Source: Craterostigma plantagineum
Taxonomy: Eukaryota > Streptophyta > Magnoliopsida > Lamiales > Linderniaceae
NCBI GenBank assembly: GCA_027422505.1
Contig: JAPQWV010000407.1
Span: 186,001-250,000, forward strand
Length of the DNA stretch: 64,000 bases
Direction of reading: 5' to 3'
The position numbers and the translations under genes are program-made. A model generated the notes under the pieces. The model worked only from the letters and a program-made list of their open reading frames with translations. It searched no databases and was not told the origin of the DNA. Below are positions 44,106 to 54,127 of the stretch, one piece after another; positions within the stretch are counted from its first letter, which is position 1; each line of letters opens with the position of its first letter.

Positions 44106-46349
44106 TTACCTCCTACTAAATTCGCCAACAGAAGGCAACCTATTTTTCTGTGGTCTTCCACGTTGTTTCTCGCGAGGAGGTGGCAGCATTTCAACACTTC
44201 TTTCAATGTGTTCAGACACCGGCCATATAGTACCTTCGTAAGCTAACTTCCAACATCCCAAACTGTAGTAAGGGTCGACTAGTGAACCCACATCGACGTT
44301 GGCATAACCACAAGCAGCAATAGCGTGTGGGCAAGGAATTCGGTCGATGTCAAGCATCTTACAGCTGCACGTACGCGACTCTAGATCGACGACCTCGTTA
44401 GAGTTGTGCCCGTATACATTATACGTTAGACGCCCAACTTCCGATACGTGAAAACTCTGCGACCCAATGAAATTCTCACGGAGGATCGACTCGACCTTCG
44501 GCGTAAACGACGTCGAATTCGCAGCGATAGAAGCTTCGCATGCTCTTCGATGCTTACTGAACCAGGATGATGTTAATCGGTGAATTGAGCCCAACAATCC
44601 TATAATTGGAAGTTCTCTATCCGCGCGTAGAGCCGCATTTATCGACTCCGATCCATTGGTCGTCATGATGTTATATCTCGCCTTGGGACAATATGCCCTC
44701 GTCCACCGTGGCTTGTCAATCGCGTCAAGATATCGACCCGCCGACTTGAATGTTTCACCTAGAGTTTTGTAATGTGCATCGCACTCGGCCTTGGTGTAGG
44801 CATTGGCCACCCGCCAGAAAATGGGGCACGCACCCTTGTCCGCCGTTTTCGTCTTCACATTTTGCTGAATGTGCCATGCGCAGAAACCATGAAATGAATT
44901 GGGAAACACAGCAGGGACGGCATTCTTTATACCGTGGTTTCGGTCAGAAATAATGACGAGTTCCTTGCTGTCCGGTACGAAACGACTCAATCTAGTGAGA
45001 AACCACGTCCAAGATTCGGTTCCCTCCGAGTCAGCAAGACCCCATGCGAGTGGGTATTGATGGTAATCACCATCTTGCGCCGTAGCAATGAGCAAAACTC
45101 CTTTATATTTTCCCTTCAAAAAAGTTGCATCGATAGATACGACTTTCCTCATGTATGCAAATCCCCTAACGCATGCGCCGTATGCTAAGAACATATATTT
45201 GAACCTCATTTGCTCGTCCATCTCCCAATCTGTGATGCTGTCAACGTTTGCTTGCCTCAACGCATCCAAGTAGGCCGGAAGTAAACCGTAACAATCATCC
45301 CTGTTACCGACTAATTCGTCCGACGCTAGTTGCTTGCCTTTCCAAGCCTTGTAGTACGAGACATCTACTCCCCTGTTCTGCATCATCGACATGATTGACT
45401 TGGGTGGCGGAATGTCTTTAGGACCGGTGAAATGTTCCAACAGAACTTGTGATACAACTGACGAACTTCCTTGCCGATGTTTACGGCGACGATGAGAAAC
45501 CCCACAGGTGTGCTTGCCGCAATACGTTCGGATTGAGAAAAAAGGGGAGTCCTTGTTCTGTGCAGCTCGTACTCGCCATGTGCATCCTTCGGTTGCGCAT
45601 TTTGCTACGTACATGGTTTTATTTGACCGGACCAATTTGAACTCGAAACACGCATCAAGGGCGACTTTAGTGATCACGTCCTTGACTTCCTTCTTGTCCC
45701 GAAATTCCTGACCAACAAACATGCTTGAACCATCCCCAAATCCATACGTGCCGTCGTCAGCATGTGGAGAGTCCGCCATTGTGACATCGTCATCATCACT
45801 TTCCGCGGGTTGTTCGAACGTATCATCTTCATTCTCATTTTGATTCTCGGACGGTCCGGTTTGATCTTCTTGAAAACCCTCGTATTCAGAAAGATGGTAA
45901 GAGTGGTCCATGTAACCCTCCACGGGATGGATTTCCTCATTTGCGTCGCACTGCTCTATTAGACCGACGTTGAAATTCGATTCGTCATTAAGATGAGCTT
46001 GTGGTGGTGTGGCACTGACAAAGGACGCAACCTCAACATGGAGCACGGGTCTAGACTGTGGACCACCAAAACCAAGGTATGCACGTATACCGTAGTCATT
46101 CTCGATGTAGATGGGTCGTGGGAAATCGTAAACTACGCTAGGCATGTAGCTTAACGTGAGTCTAGAATTCTCGCTGCATAGCGACAACACCTTCACAATC
46201 TCATTCTTCACGTCATCTAACGTGCATGTTTCCTCGTCGACCAAGATTGATTGCCATCTATGAGTAGGAAGAGGACACCACTTCGAGGTATTGTCCTCGC
46301 CAATTATCCAATGACCCTCGACTTGGAACACAATGTTAGTGATCGTCAT
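44106..46349 (-). CDS. MURA-type Mutator transposase
   Basis: The product is an uninterrupted frame of 747 residues from the ATG at 46349. This ATG is preferred because a strong acceptor (TTTATTGCAG) ends 10 bases upstream, implying a 5' UTR intron. The domains are, in order: a PB1-like N-terminal segment (about 1-110), an acidic linker (about 150-205), the MuDR DNA-binding domain with FVGQEFRDKKEVKDVI and CATEGCTWRVRAA (about 210-285), and the MULE transposase core (about 395-500) with catalytic Asp in SIDATFLKG and VIISDRNHGI and a candidate Glu in NGSESINAAL. Last is a SWIM zinc finger, CSCKMLDIDRIPCPHAIAAC (about 680-700). No stops or frameshifts were seen. It should cut and rejoin the element's terminal repeats in the nucleus. 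Confidence 0.95.
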   Translation of the reverse strand: MTITNIVFQVEGHWIIGEDNTSKWCPLPTHRWQSILVDEETCTLDDVKNEIVKVLSLCSENSRLTLSYMPSVVYDFPRPIYIENDYGIRAYLGFGGPQSRPVLHVEVASFVSATPPQAHLNDESNFNVGLIEQCDANEEIHPVEGYMDHSYHLSEYEGFQEDQTGPSENQNENEDDTFEQPAESDDDDVTMADSPHADDGTYGFGDGSSMFVGQEFRDKKEVKDVITKVALDACFEFKLVRSNKTMYVAKCATEGCTWRVRAAQNKDSPFFSIRTYCGKHTCGVSHRRRKHRQGSSSVVSQVLLEHFTGPKDIPPPKSIMSMMQNRGVDVSYYKAWKGKQLASDELVGNRDDCYGLLPAYLDALRQANVDSITDWEMDEQMRFKYMFLAYGACVRGFAYMRKVVSIDATFLKGKYKGVLLIATAQDGDYHQYPLAWGLADSEGTESWTWFLTRLSRFVPDSKELVIISDRNHGIKNAVPAVFPNSFHGFCAWHIQQNVKTKTADKGACPIFWRVANAYTKAECDAHYKTLGETFKSAGRYLDAIDKPRWTRAYCPKARYNIMTTNGSESINAALRADRELPIIGLLGSIHRLTSSWFSKHRRACEASIAANSTSFTPKVESILRENFIGSQSFHVSEVGRLTYNVYGHNSNEVVDLESRTCSCKMLDIDRIPCPHAIAACGYANVDVGSLVDPYYSLGCWKLAYEGTIWPVSEHIERSVEMLPPPREKQRGRPQKNRLPSVGEFSRR

Positions 46350-46510
46350 GATTACCCCCTGCAATAAAAGTAAAATATATTAGAACCATAGCCCTACTTG
46401 CGAAACCAATACAACTTGCGAAACCCTAGTTTGCGAAAACAATAGTTTGCAAAAACCCTAGTTGTCGAAATTGTTATTTCGGATGCTGTGTTTGCTAACA
46501 TGATTTCTAG

Positions 46511-46757
46511 GCTATCGAAAACCCTAACAGCGATCGAAAACCCTAACAGCTTTCGAAAACCCTAAAAGCTATCAAAAACCCTAACAGCTATCGAAAACCC
46601 TAACAGCTATCGAAAACCCTAACAGCTTTCGAAAACCCTAAAAGCTATCGAAAACCCTCACAGCTATCGAAAACCCTAACAGCTATCGAAAACCCTAACA
46701 GCTTTCGAAAACCCTAAAAGCTATCGAAAACCCTCACAGCTATCGAAAACCCTAACA
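46511..46757. repeat. Thirteen 19-bp repeats carrying telo-boxes
   Basis: Exactly 13 head-to-tail units of 19 bp (GCTATCGAAAACCCTAACA and close variants) fill 46511-46757. Eleven contain AAACCCTAA, the plant telo-box; units 8 and 12 have AAACCCTCA. Units 5-8 and 9-12 have the same variant order, showing a 76-bp higher-order duplication. The array lies 160-410 bp upstream of the transposase ATG, in its predicted 5' intron or promoter. Confidence 0.95.
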
Positions 46758-47405
46758 TATAAGCACGGGACCCCTGCACCAGCGCATGGGACCAATCTCT
46801 AGAGCGCGAGACCCATGACTTAGTGCGCGGGACCCATGCCCTAAGACGGCCCATGCACTGATGCGCGGGACCCCAGCACCAGCGCCTGGGGTCCTTGAAC
46901 TGATGCCTGGGTCCCGTGCTCAGTGCGCGCGCGGACCCGTGCTCAGTGCGCGCGCCCCCTGCATTGATGCACAGAACCCCGGCACCAGACTGCGGGGACC
47001 CTGAATTGATGCCGGGGTCCCGTGCACTAGCGCGCGCGGACCCGTGCTCCATTGCGCGCGCGCCCTGCTCTGATGTGCGGGACCCCAGCGCCAGCGCCTG
47101 GGGTCCTTGAACTGAAGCTTGGGTCCCGTGCTCAGTGCGCGCGCGGACCCGTGCTCAGTGCGCGCGCCCCCTGCATTGATGCACAGGACCCCGGCACCAG
47201 ATTGCGGGGACCCTGAATTGATGCCGGGGTCCCGTGCACTAGCGCGCGCGGACCCGTGCTCCATTGCGCGCGCGCCCTGCACTGATGTGCGGGACCCCAG
47301 CGCCAGCGCCTGGGGCCCTTGAACTGATGCTCGGGTCCCGTGATCTAGCGCGCGGACCCGTGCACCAGTGCGCGCGCCCCCTGCACCAGCGTGTGGGTTC
47401 CATGG
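46758..47405. repeat. GC-rich array upstream of the transposase
   Basis: Dense GGGACC/GCACGGG/GCGCGCGC words, with a long tandem unit of 212 bp repeated about 2.4 times (aligned words at 46890, 47102 and 47314; GCATTGATGCAC at 46961 and 47173). It directly follows the telo-box array. Frames open on both strands are compositional artefacts. Confidence 0.88.
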
Positions 47406-47910
47406 AGCATGACCACGAGTTTCGTCTTTCCGACTGGAAATTCAAAATTCTCGTGGCCAGACATCACGTAATGACAAACTCACGTAATTTGGAGGGTAAA
47501 AATTCGTAATTCAAAAAGAAAAAACTTACTGTAAAGAGTTAGAGCTGGGTTTTTCCTTCCAGACTTGTTTCGCAGACTTCGAGCTCGACTTAACTTAGTG
47601 ACGAAATGAGGCTGTGTTTTTCTTTTGAAACGATGAAGAATAAAGGATGGATCGATCTGGGTTGGTATAGTAATTATTACGTGCTGCTGTGCATTTTAAA
47701 TGGAGTTTCGTTTCTTTTATATATATACAGATTGTGTATGTATATTTATTTTTCTTTTTCTTTTATTTCTAGTTAGTTAACGAGGGTTTAAAGAAGATGG
47801 TTAACGGTTAATTAAAATGAAGGCCATTGACCAAAAAAAAACGTCAACAAGGCTATTTTTTTAATATTGACTGAGTCAAGGGCCATTTTTTTAAAAGACC
47901 CTACCAATTA

Positions 47911-48610
47911 TATGTTCAACTTACCAAATAGGGTATACATGTATTTACATTGTCTTCGGTCACATAATCACATCTATGCATAAATACCTAACTAAAATTT
48001 TTACAGATAGGTACCCATGTCAGAAATTTTTACAGATAGATATCTGATTTAATGTTTACCAGTTTCTTCAGTCACGTCGTACCTTCCTGTGTGTATGGCG
48101 TACCATGACACTTGATATAGGATACTAAATGTGCTTGTACGACGTATCTTATGTGTCAAAGATGGCGTACTTAAAGGTGCTAATACGGGTACCAGTTTCT
48201 CAACGTATAACGTACCACAATACGTGAATATAGGGTACCTAAATGTATTGCATCGCGTATTCGCGGCAGATCGAGTACCTATCTGCAATAGGTACCTACA
48301 TATAAAAAAAAATCGGCAGATACTAAATTACAATTTTTTTTTTCAAAAGAGTATTTATGTGTAAAGACTCGTTCTCTTCCCACATTTTCACTATATTTAT
48401 TGCCTTGTACTTCTAGTTCCAGCGAAATCTACGAATGATCAAAAGAGAAACATATAACTGACCATATAAAAAAAAAAAAAAAAAAAAAAGAGTCAACGAG
48501 TTTTATTACCAAAACTTGATTTATTACCTACGAAACAAAAGAACTCTCCCTCAACCAACCACACACGTCTCTCTCTATTTAAGCCATCCATGCCATGCAG
48601 CTTTAAAGAA
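47911..48610. other. Intergenic region between the MULE and the MSL gene
   Basis: This AT-rich region has frequent GGTACC/GTACC words. Two diverged copies of a segment starting ACCAGTTTCT lie at about 48058 and 48190 (period about 132 bp). A poly-A run is at 48469-48489. No gene is supported; the right part is 3' UTR of the MSL gene. Confidence 0.5.
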
Positions 48611-51602
48611 TCAGTTCGCCGGCCACGAAGGGTGATGGGGCGCCGGCGTTGCCCTAGCAATTGTAGGCATCGCTCGCACGTTAATGTCGAGTGGATAGAG
48701 TCGATACTCGATGTCGAGCTCCTTGAAAATCTCGACCATCTCCTCGACCAAAAGCGCCCTCCTCTTCCACTTCTCCCCCATATTCTGATGGTTCATCCTA
48801 TGCCTCATCCACACAGCCATCTTCAACTTATTCAGCTCCTCCAAGTTCATCAGCACCACCGAAGGCTCGGGATACCAGTGATCGCTCTTCTTCTCAATGT
48901 AACTAAAAACAACAGCAACAAATCCATCGCGTCAATCATCATCAGAAAGAAAAAAAGAAGCGCGGGAATTTCGTTGTTAATTGTACCTTATTATCCTCTG
49001 CTTCATCACGCCGATCTTCTCGGCTGGAGTAGAGATGTGCACGGCGAACTCGACGGAGTCGCCCATGTCGGGGCTTCTGTAGTAGTTGCTGATGGGCTTC
49101 GTCGCGAGGGTTACGTTCGGGTAGAATACCTTCTGATTGTCGTACCTCAAGAACACCGTGGTCAGTATGTTCATCTCCTCCACCACCAGCTGATACATTC
49201 ATTATACGCGATATATTATATTTTACCGTTTCGATATTTTGTTGCTCTTAATTTTTGTTGTTTTTCGTTACCTGGACTCCGTCGACCTCGCACCGATCGC
49301 CGACGTCGAAAGGGTGCATCACGAAGACGAAGATGACGGCCTCGAATATCGTCTTGAGCGTGTTGCCGAATATGAACGCCACCACCACGACCTGAGAGCT
49401 TAGGTAGAGGAGGAATTTGCCGGACGAAATGTCGAGTATCACGAGGCAGATGACCAGGATGATCACGCCCACGATCACGTTGACCATCTGGTGGAGCTTG
49501 TTGACCGCCGTCTTCGTGTCGTTCAGCGTCAGAGCGAGCGCCTTTCGCTCCACGAAGGAGTTGACCACCCAGTTTTTCAGCGACGACTTGCTTATCTTGT
49601 CGCCTTCGCTGCACCCTTCGACGTGGTTCAGCGCCTTCACGGCTTCGTCCTCGGCCAAGAATCGCATCAGATCGTCGAGGTGTATAAACCTGCGGAAAAC
49701 GGAGCAAATTCAACAGTGCGAGGCAAATCTTGACGAAAAAAGCAAGTTAATCGCGCCCGTTTACTTTGATCCGGGCTTGGCGACGTTTCGAAATATCTTC
49801 CTAGCGGCGCACTTCGCCTCGTATTCGCTCTTAATCTGCGTCGAATCCTCGTCGCCCTGCGCCGTGTCGAGCACCTGCTCGTCCAGCGTCGTCAGAAGCC
49901 CGTTCTTGACGACCTTCATCAGCCTCTTCATGTTCCACGCCGAAACGTTCTTTGGATTCATCTTGTGAAGCTGGTCGATGGGTATCCCTTGTCCCTCTTC
50001 GTTCTTCGCCAGCTGGCCCGAGGCCTTAAAGCTAGTGGGCCTCGGCGGCAGCCCGCCACCACCAAACTGGCCGCTCTTCGCCGGCTGAAAGGCCGGCGGC
50101 ACTCTGAGCTCAGGCGGCAGGTTCACTCCGGCGTTCTGAAGCTTCCAAACCTCGGCCATGGTCCTATCTTCCTCCTCTTGATGGTTCTTTATCTCCATCA
50201 AGGGCGGGCCAGAGAGCGCCTCGATGACGTACTGATTGAAGAGAGATTCTTGGATTCGATCGAAGAAGGTGCTGACGTGGAACGAGGATGCGAGGACCTT
50301 GACCATGAGCGTCTTGACCAGCCATAAGAGCGTGCCCACCAATAGGCAGACCATGAGCTTGTTGACGTATCGCAGGAAACGGTTGTTCCCTTCGACCCTT
50401 CGGTCGAACATCGAGTGCCAGGCGATCAAGACGAGGCCCAGCCATATGCAGTTCTGAACGGCCCTTCGAACTCCGTAGACGAAGTAGAGGATTCTCTTCC
50501 TCATGAAGAAGTTCCTCTCTATGCAGAAAACGACCATCCTCACGCCCCAGCCCGATACCAACCTACCACAGATGAGCACTAGAATCAGAACCTCCCATTT
50601 CCATAAGCTCAATCCCCTAAGTTTCTTCTCCTTCCACTTTGAGATTGCCAGAGTGCAGGCCAACGCTGTGACGATAGAGATGAGGCTTATCCACTCGGCT
50701 AGAACTAAAGCGCTGCAGTTGTTCTTGTTGTATTCGTTGGGAAGGTCCTCGTCGAAGAACGGATCCTCTTCTTCTTCTTCGACCGGCTTTACCAGCATGC
50801 CCGAGGCCCGGCCTAACATTCCCGAGCGCATCGGGCTGGGCTTGATTGCCCCCGATCTTCTGTCGGGCACCTCGGGCGGGTCGGCGAGCCTGGATTGGGT
50901 CTTGAGCCTGCCCAGATTGCTGACCCTTTTTCGAACAGAGGTGCACCTTAGGACCTGACCGTCGTTGTTGCCGCTGTTCTGCATATCTGTGACGTTGGTA
51001 GATCTTCGCCTGTTGTATACCCTTTCGCACTCGTCGGACGAGGAATCGTTGTTCCTCCTGGCGTTTTCTACGATGTCGATTACGTTGGGGCTCGTTGAGG
51101 GGAAGGAAACCCTCGGCTGATCTTTGGAGGAATTGGGGGTAGGGTTGTCGTAGGAGAGTCGCGTGGGGGTGACGCTGTTAACATCGGCGCAGAGCTCAGC
51201 CATTTCGAGATCCACGTCGAGGGTGACGTCGCCGTTGGCCCTCTGCTTGTTCAGGAACTGTCCGATGAGCCTGGACGGCGGGTCTTCCTGCACGGGGCCG
51301 TTCGCGGCGGCCATGCCGTCTTGCCTCCAGAATTCCAAGCTCGAGTCGCGCGTAATGCTGCTGCTGCCGCCGCCGTCGCCGGTCCTGCTCCGACTGGCCG
51401 CCGCCGCGGTGTCGTCGATTTTGAGGATGACGTCGGGCTCCGACGAGGAAGATCCTCGCTGGTTGTGATCCGAGAGTATCGGCTGCTGCTCGTGGCGCAA
51501 TTCTTCCTCCGATTGGCTGCCCGCGGAACCTCGCCGCCGCTGCCTGCTACTGTAAGAATTGTGCGATTTGAAAGATCTCCTCAGAGATGACGAGAAGTCC
51601 AT
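48611..51602 (-). CDS. MscS-like mechanosensitive channel (MSL, plasma-membrane type)
   Basis: Four exons (51602-49765, 49689-49272, 49189-48987, 48902-48611) encode 916 residues in continuous phase. A long hydrophilic N-terminus (about 290 residues, Ser-, Arg- and Asp-rich) precedes transmembrane helices (LVLAEWISLISIVTALACTLAI, VLILVLICGRLVSGWGV, WLGLVLIAWHSMF, LMVCLLVGTLLWLVKTL). A cytoplasmic loop follows, with MNPKNVSAWNMKRLMKVV, and then two more helices. The last (VVVVAFIFGNTLKTIFEAVIFVFVMHPFDVGDR) is the pore-lining MscS signature. The length and the long N-terminus place it with the Arabidopsis MSL4-MSL10 group. These channels release anions on membrane tension. The C-terminus ends APHHPSWPAN. 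No defect was seen. Confidence 0.94.
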
Positions 51603-51855
51603 CGATTGATTACGAATCGATCAGCTGGTTAATAGGATCTTTTTCCGAGGTTACGCATTACACATTCGTATTTATATTTCCCCTATTTACGGTAATGAAT
51701 TATTGACCGTCTTCTGTTATCGAACGAGCGCTTCGTAACCTACGATTCTAATTGTATTGTTATAAGGTCATCATCATCCCATAATTCTATATTTAGTGCA
51801 GATTCCTAATCGAACGAACACAGGTAATGACATCGAAGATTCATGCAAGAAATAT

Positions 51856-51872
51856 TTATACTTGGTTAATTG
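51856..51872 (-). terminator. snRNA 3' box of the U1 gene
   Basis: Minus strand reads CA, then eight bases, then AGTATAA, fitting the plant snRNA 3' box CAN(3-10)AGTNNAA exactly. It starts three bases after the predicted end of U1. Confidence 0.85.
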
Positions 51873-51874
51873 GA

Positions 51875-52033
51875 AGGGGCCGCGCGAACGCAGGCCCCAC
51901 TAACACAAATTATGACGTAGGCTCGACCACTATGGGCCGACCTTAAGCGTGCGCGCCTCCCACGTGCAATGGAGGCCGCAAACTTAGGCCATGGGCCTCT
52001 GTGATCGCCCATTGACCCCGTCCAGGTAAGTGA
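51875..52033 (-). ncRNA. U1: U1 spliceosomal snRNA gene
   Basis: About 159 nt on the minus strand. ACTTACCTGG at 52031-52022 is the 5' splice-site recognition sequence of U1. ATGGGC ... GCCCAT forms stem-loop I with the U1-70K-type loop GATCACAGAG. GCCTCC ... GGAGGC forms stem-loop II with the U1A-binding ATTGCAC. ATAATTTGTG is the Sm site, and GGGGCC ... GGCCCC forms stem-loop IV. USE, TATA and 3' box all lie at proper positions. The first two bases read TC where U1 normally starts AT, so it may be a variant copy. It was found by eye and is not part of any protein-coding frame. U1 pairs with 5' splice sites in the nucleus. Confidence 0.92.
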
Positions 52034-52056
52034 GGAGAATGGTTAGCTAGCTTCGT

Positions 52057-52108
52057 TTATATATAGGTGTCTCGCCCATCAACTTAGATCAATAAATCGA
52101 TGTGGGAT
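52057..52108 (-). promoter_or_regulatory. snRNA promoter of U1: USE and TATA
   Basis: ATCCCACATCG on the minus strand at 52108-52098 matches the plant USE RTCCCACATCG. TATATATAA follows at 52065-52057, 32 bp further, and the RNA start lies 32 bp after the TATA start. USE-TATA spacing of this size marks Pol II-transcribed snRNA genes, in contrast to the shorter spacing in U6/U3. Confidence 0.88.
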
Positions 52109-52230
52109 ATTGTAACAAATTGTCCTGGTAATATAGTCTTTGGGCCATAGGCCCAATTATAGCGCTTTTCACTTTCTCCTCGAATAATCTCGTCTCATAC
52201 TCATATGAATCCACCTGTCATCACCGCATC

Positions 52231-52235
<5 letters not shown>

Positions 52236-52265
<30 letters not shown>
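52236..52265. repeat. GA microsatellite in the CCDC124 5' UTR
   Basis: About fourteen GA dinucleotides precede the start codon of the CCDC124-like gene by about 30 bp. GA tracts in 5' leaders are common in plant genes. Confidence 0.85.
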
Positions 52266-52269
<4 letters not shown>

Positions 52270-52293
52270 GAAATTAATCTTAATCGCTCCAAG

Positions 52294-53657
52294 ATGCCGA
52301 AGAAAATGGGAGTAAACAGCAAAGCCGAAGAGGCTAGGGCTCGGAGGAGTGCGGCGGAATCCGATCGGAAAGAAAGAGAAGCTCGGCAGAAGGAGGATCA
52401 GTACTGGCAGGAGGCTGAGGGGGGAAAGTCGAAGGCTGCCAAGAAGCGCGAGGAGGAAGCGGAGAAGCGAGCCGAGTTAGCCGCTAAGAAAGCTGAAGCT
52501 CGCCGATTGGCCGAGCAGGAAGAGAAGGAGCTCGAGAAAAGCCTCAAGAAGCCGGATAAGCATGCCAACAGGGTGTCGATCCCTACGCCGAAGGTTACCG
52601 AGGCGGAGCTCCGAAGAAGGAAGGAGGAGGAGCAGGCGGCGTTGCAGCGGCGCGCGGATGCGGAGAAGAAGAAGATGACGAGGACGGCCGATGAAGAAGA
52701 GTACGAGAGGATCTTGAGTTTTGCTAATACGAACCGTGATGATTCGGTAATTGAGGCGAGGTCGGTGGAGGAGGCTATTGCTCAGATGACGATCGTGGAC
52801 GGTAATCTTCCTGTGGATAAGCATCCAGAGAAGAGGCTTAAGGCAGCTTTCAAGGTAATCTCGGCTGTTTAAGGAAGGTTTTAACTTGGTGTTTGGAACT
52901 TAATGGTTGTTTCTGTTTGTTTGTGGTAATGAGTTTCAAATGATTTGCAGGCTTTTGAGGAGGCTGAACTTCCGATGTTGAAGGAGGAGAAGCCTGGATT
53001 GACTCATACGCAGTATAAGGATATGATCTGGAAGATGTGGAAGAAGTCTCCAGATAATCCTTTGAACCAGGTGCCTCTTTGTTTATGTTGATTGAGTTAA
53101 AATTTGTTCTTTCTATGATATATGATTGAACCGATGAGAATAATAGATCCCGAAAACTAAACCAGTTGTTGTGCAAGGAGATAAAATGTCTGATCTTGCT
53201 ATAGATTTATTTCGTTGGTTCTATTATTGGGTCACTGGGCTTGAATGTGAAGATTTTAATTATTCTGGAGATGAACTATGAAATGCCACCATAAAAATTG
53301 CACTTAAAGTTGCTTCCATCCGAGCAGAAGCAGCTCTACCTCAATTGATCGTATGTATCATTTTTTAAATGTGTATGCTGCCTCCTAACTGTTTGGCAAC
53401 GAGAAGGGACAGCATCGTGTAATTGCTTCAAGTTGGAATCTTGGGTAATAGGGAAGTACTCGACCCCTATGTAGGGTGAGCGAGAGCGTAAACAATCAGT
53501 CAAACGGAAATATGCTTAATTTGTGGCTGGCGAAGAACGCATTTTTGCAACCGATATCATCCTTTTCCTTCTACGCACTTGTATTTATAAAAGCAATGAA
53601 CGGTCCGTTGGTAACATGCTTAGCTATATAATTTTTCAGGCTGCTGACAAGTCATGA
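52294..53657 (+). CDS. CCDC124: CCDC124-like ribosome-associated protein
   Basis: Three exons (52294-52854, 52951-53070, 53640-53657) encode 232 residues; the last exon has only six codons. The N-terminus MPKKMGVNSKAEEARARRSA followed by a long highly charged coiled coil (Lys/Glu/Arg/Ala-rich, about 15-140) and the C-terminal domain (EERILSF-like YERILSFANTN, HPEKRLKAAF, FEEAELPMLKEEKPGLTHTQYKDMIWKMWKKSPDNP split at one junction) is the full CCDC124/Lso2 architecture. These proteins bind the ribosomal A site and central bridge and are linked to ribosome dormancy and recovery in yeast and animals. The plant function is inferred. It is divergently arranged with the U1 gene. Confidence 0.93.
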
Positions 53658-54127
53658 GAAGGACTTCTATGCAAAGCCTGGTGGTGAGCTATGTGAAATA
53701 ATGCCCTTCCTATTCCATTGTTTGTGTCCGAGAATGTGTCGATCGCCCACGACAGCTATGCGACCCGCTTCGTCCATAGCTTGATGCAGTAATTGAGATT
53801 ATGTAGCTTGCTTTTATGGCCTTTGTTCGAATAAAATTGCCTAGTATCGTCTTTCCTTGAAGAAGTACCCTACCTAGAATGTAAATGACTGACTGCTTTG
53901 TTTATTTCGGTTCAGCAAAAGTCCAACACTGTCATCAGTTTTGTCCTTATTTTATCATTCTTGAACACTTGTTGAGAACAGTTTGAAAGTTATGTTTCAA
54001 CTACCGAGATTAATTGTGCGGAAGTACAGCTCATCTCAGATAAAATGATAATTCCTCGACTTCGTTGAGAACAGAACGAGCAGAGCTTCAATTTGTCCCA
54101 ATCTCCGACTACTTCTAACAACAACCA
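53658..54127. other. Intergenic region between CCDC124 and GT47 genes
   Basis: This is the 3' UTR of the CCDC124-like gene and the short promoter of the next. Nothing else is supported. Confidence 0.5.

Larger units (their letters stand above)
46359..47529 (-). other. Predicted 5' UTR intron of the transposase gene
   Basis: On the minus strand a strong donor (ACA then GTAAGTTTT) begins at 47529 and an acceptor (TTTATTGCAG) ends at 46359, just upstream of the ATG. If used, this 1.17-kb intron would contain both the GC-rich array and the telo-box array. This is inference from splice signals only. Confidence 0.45.
39392..47910. mobile_element. Complete Mutator-like element (8.5 kb) with transposase and Ulp1-like gene
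   Basis: The element spans 39401-47901 between perfect 9-bp direct repeats TACCAATTA (39392-39400 and 47902-47910), the target-duplication length of the Mutator superfamily. The ends are inverted repeats: GG, then TTTAAAAAAATGGCC, TTGAC, GTCAA, TTAAAAAAATAGCC over about 52 bp with roughly ten mismatches. It carries two convergent genes: a Ulp1-like protease from the left end and a MURA transposase from the right end, the same layout as mudrA/mudrB in maize MuDR. Six GC-rich arrays occupy the non-coding parts. The large frames are intact, so autonomy is plausible. It inserted 280 bp upstream of the DCAF8-like start codon. Confidence 0.95.

Noticed and set aside
46714..47509. Long frames on both strands in the right GC-rich array
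   Set aside because: Same reason: repeat DNA without stop codons because of high GC, no start context and no family similarity.
48049..48364. Transposon remnant with GGTACC words
   Set aside because: Two diverged 130-bp segments are visible, but no ends or target duplication could be found, so it is described only as intergenic.
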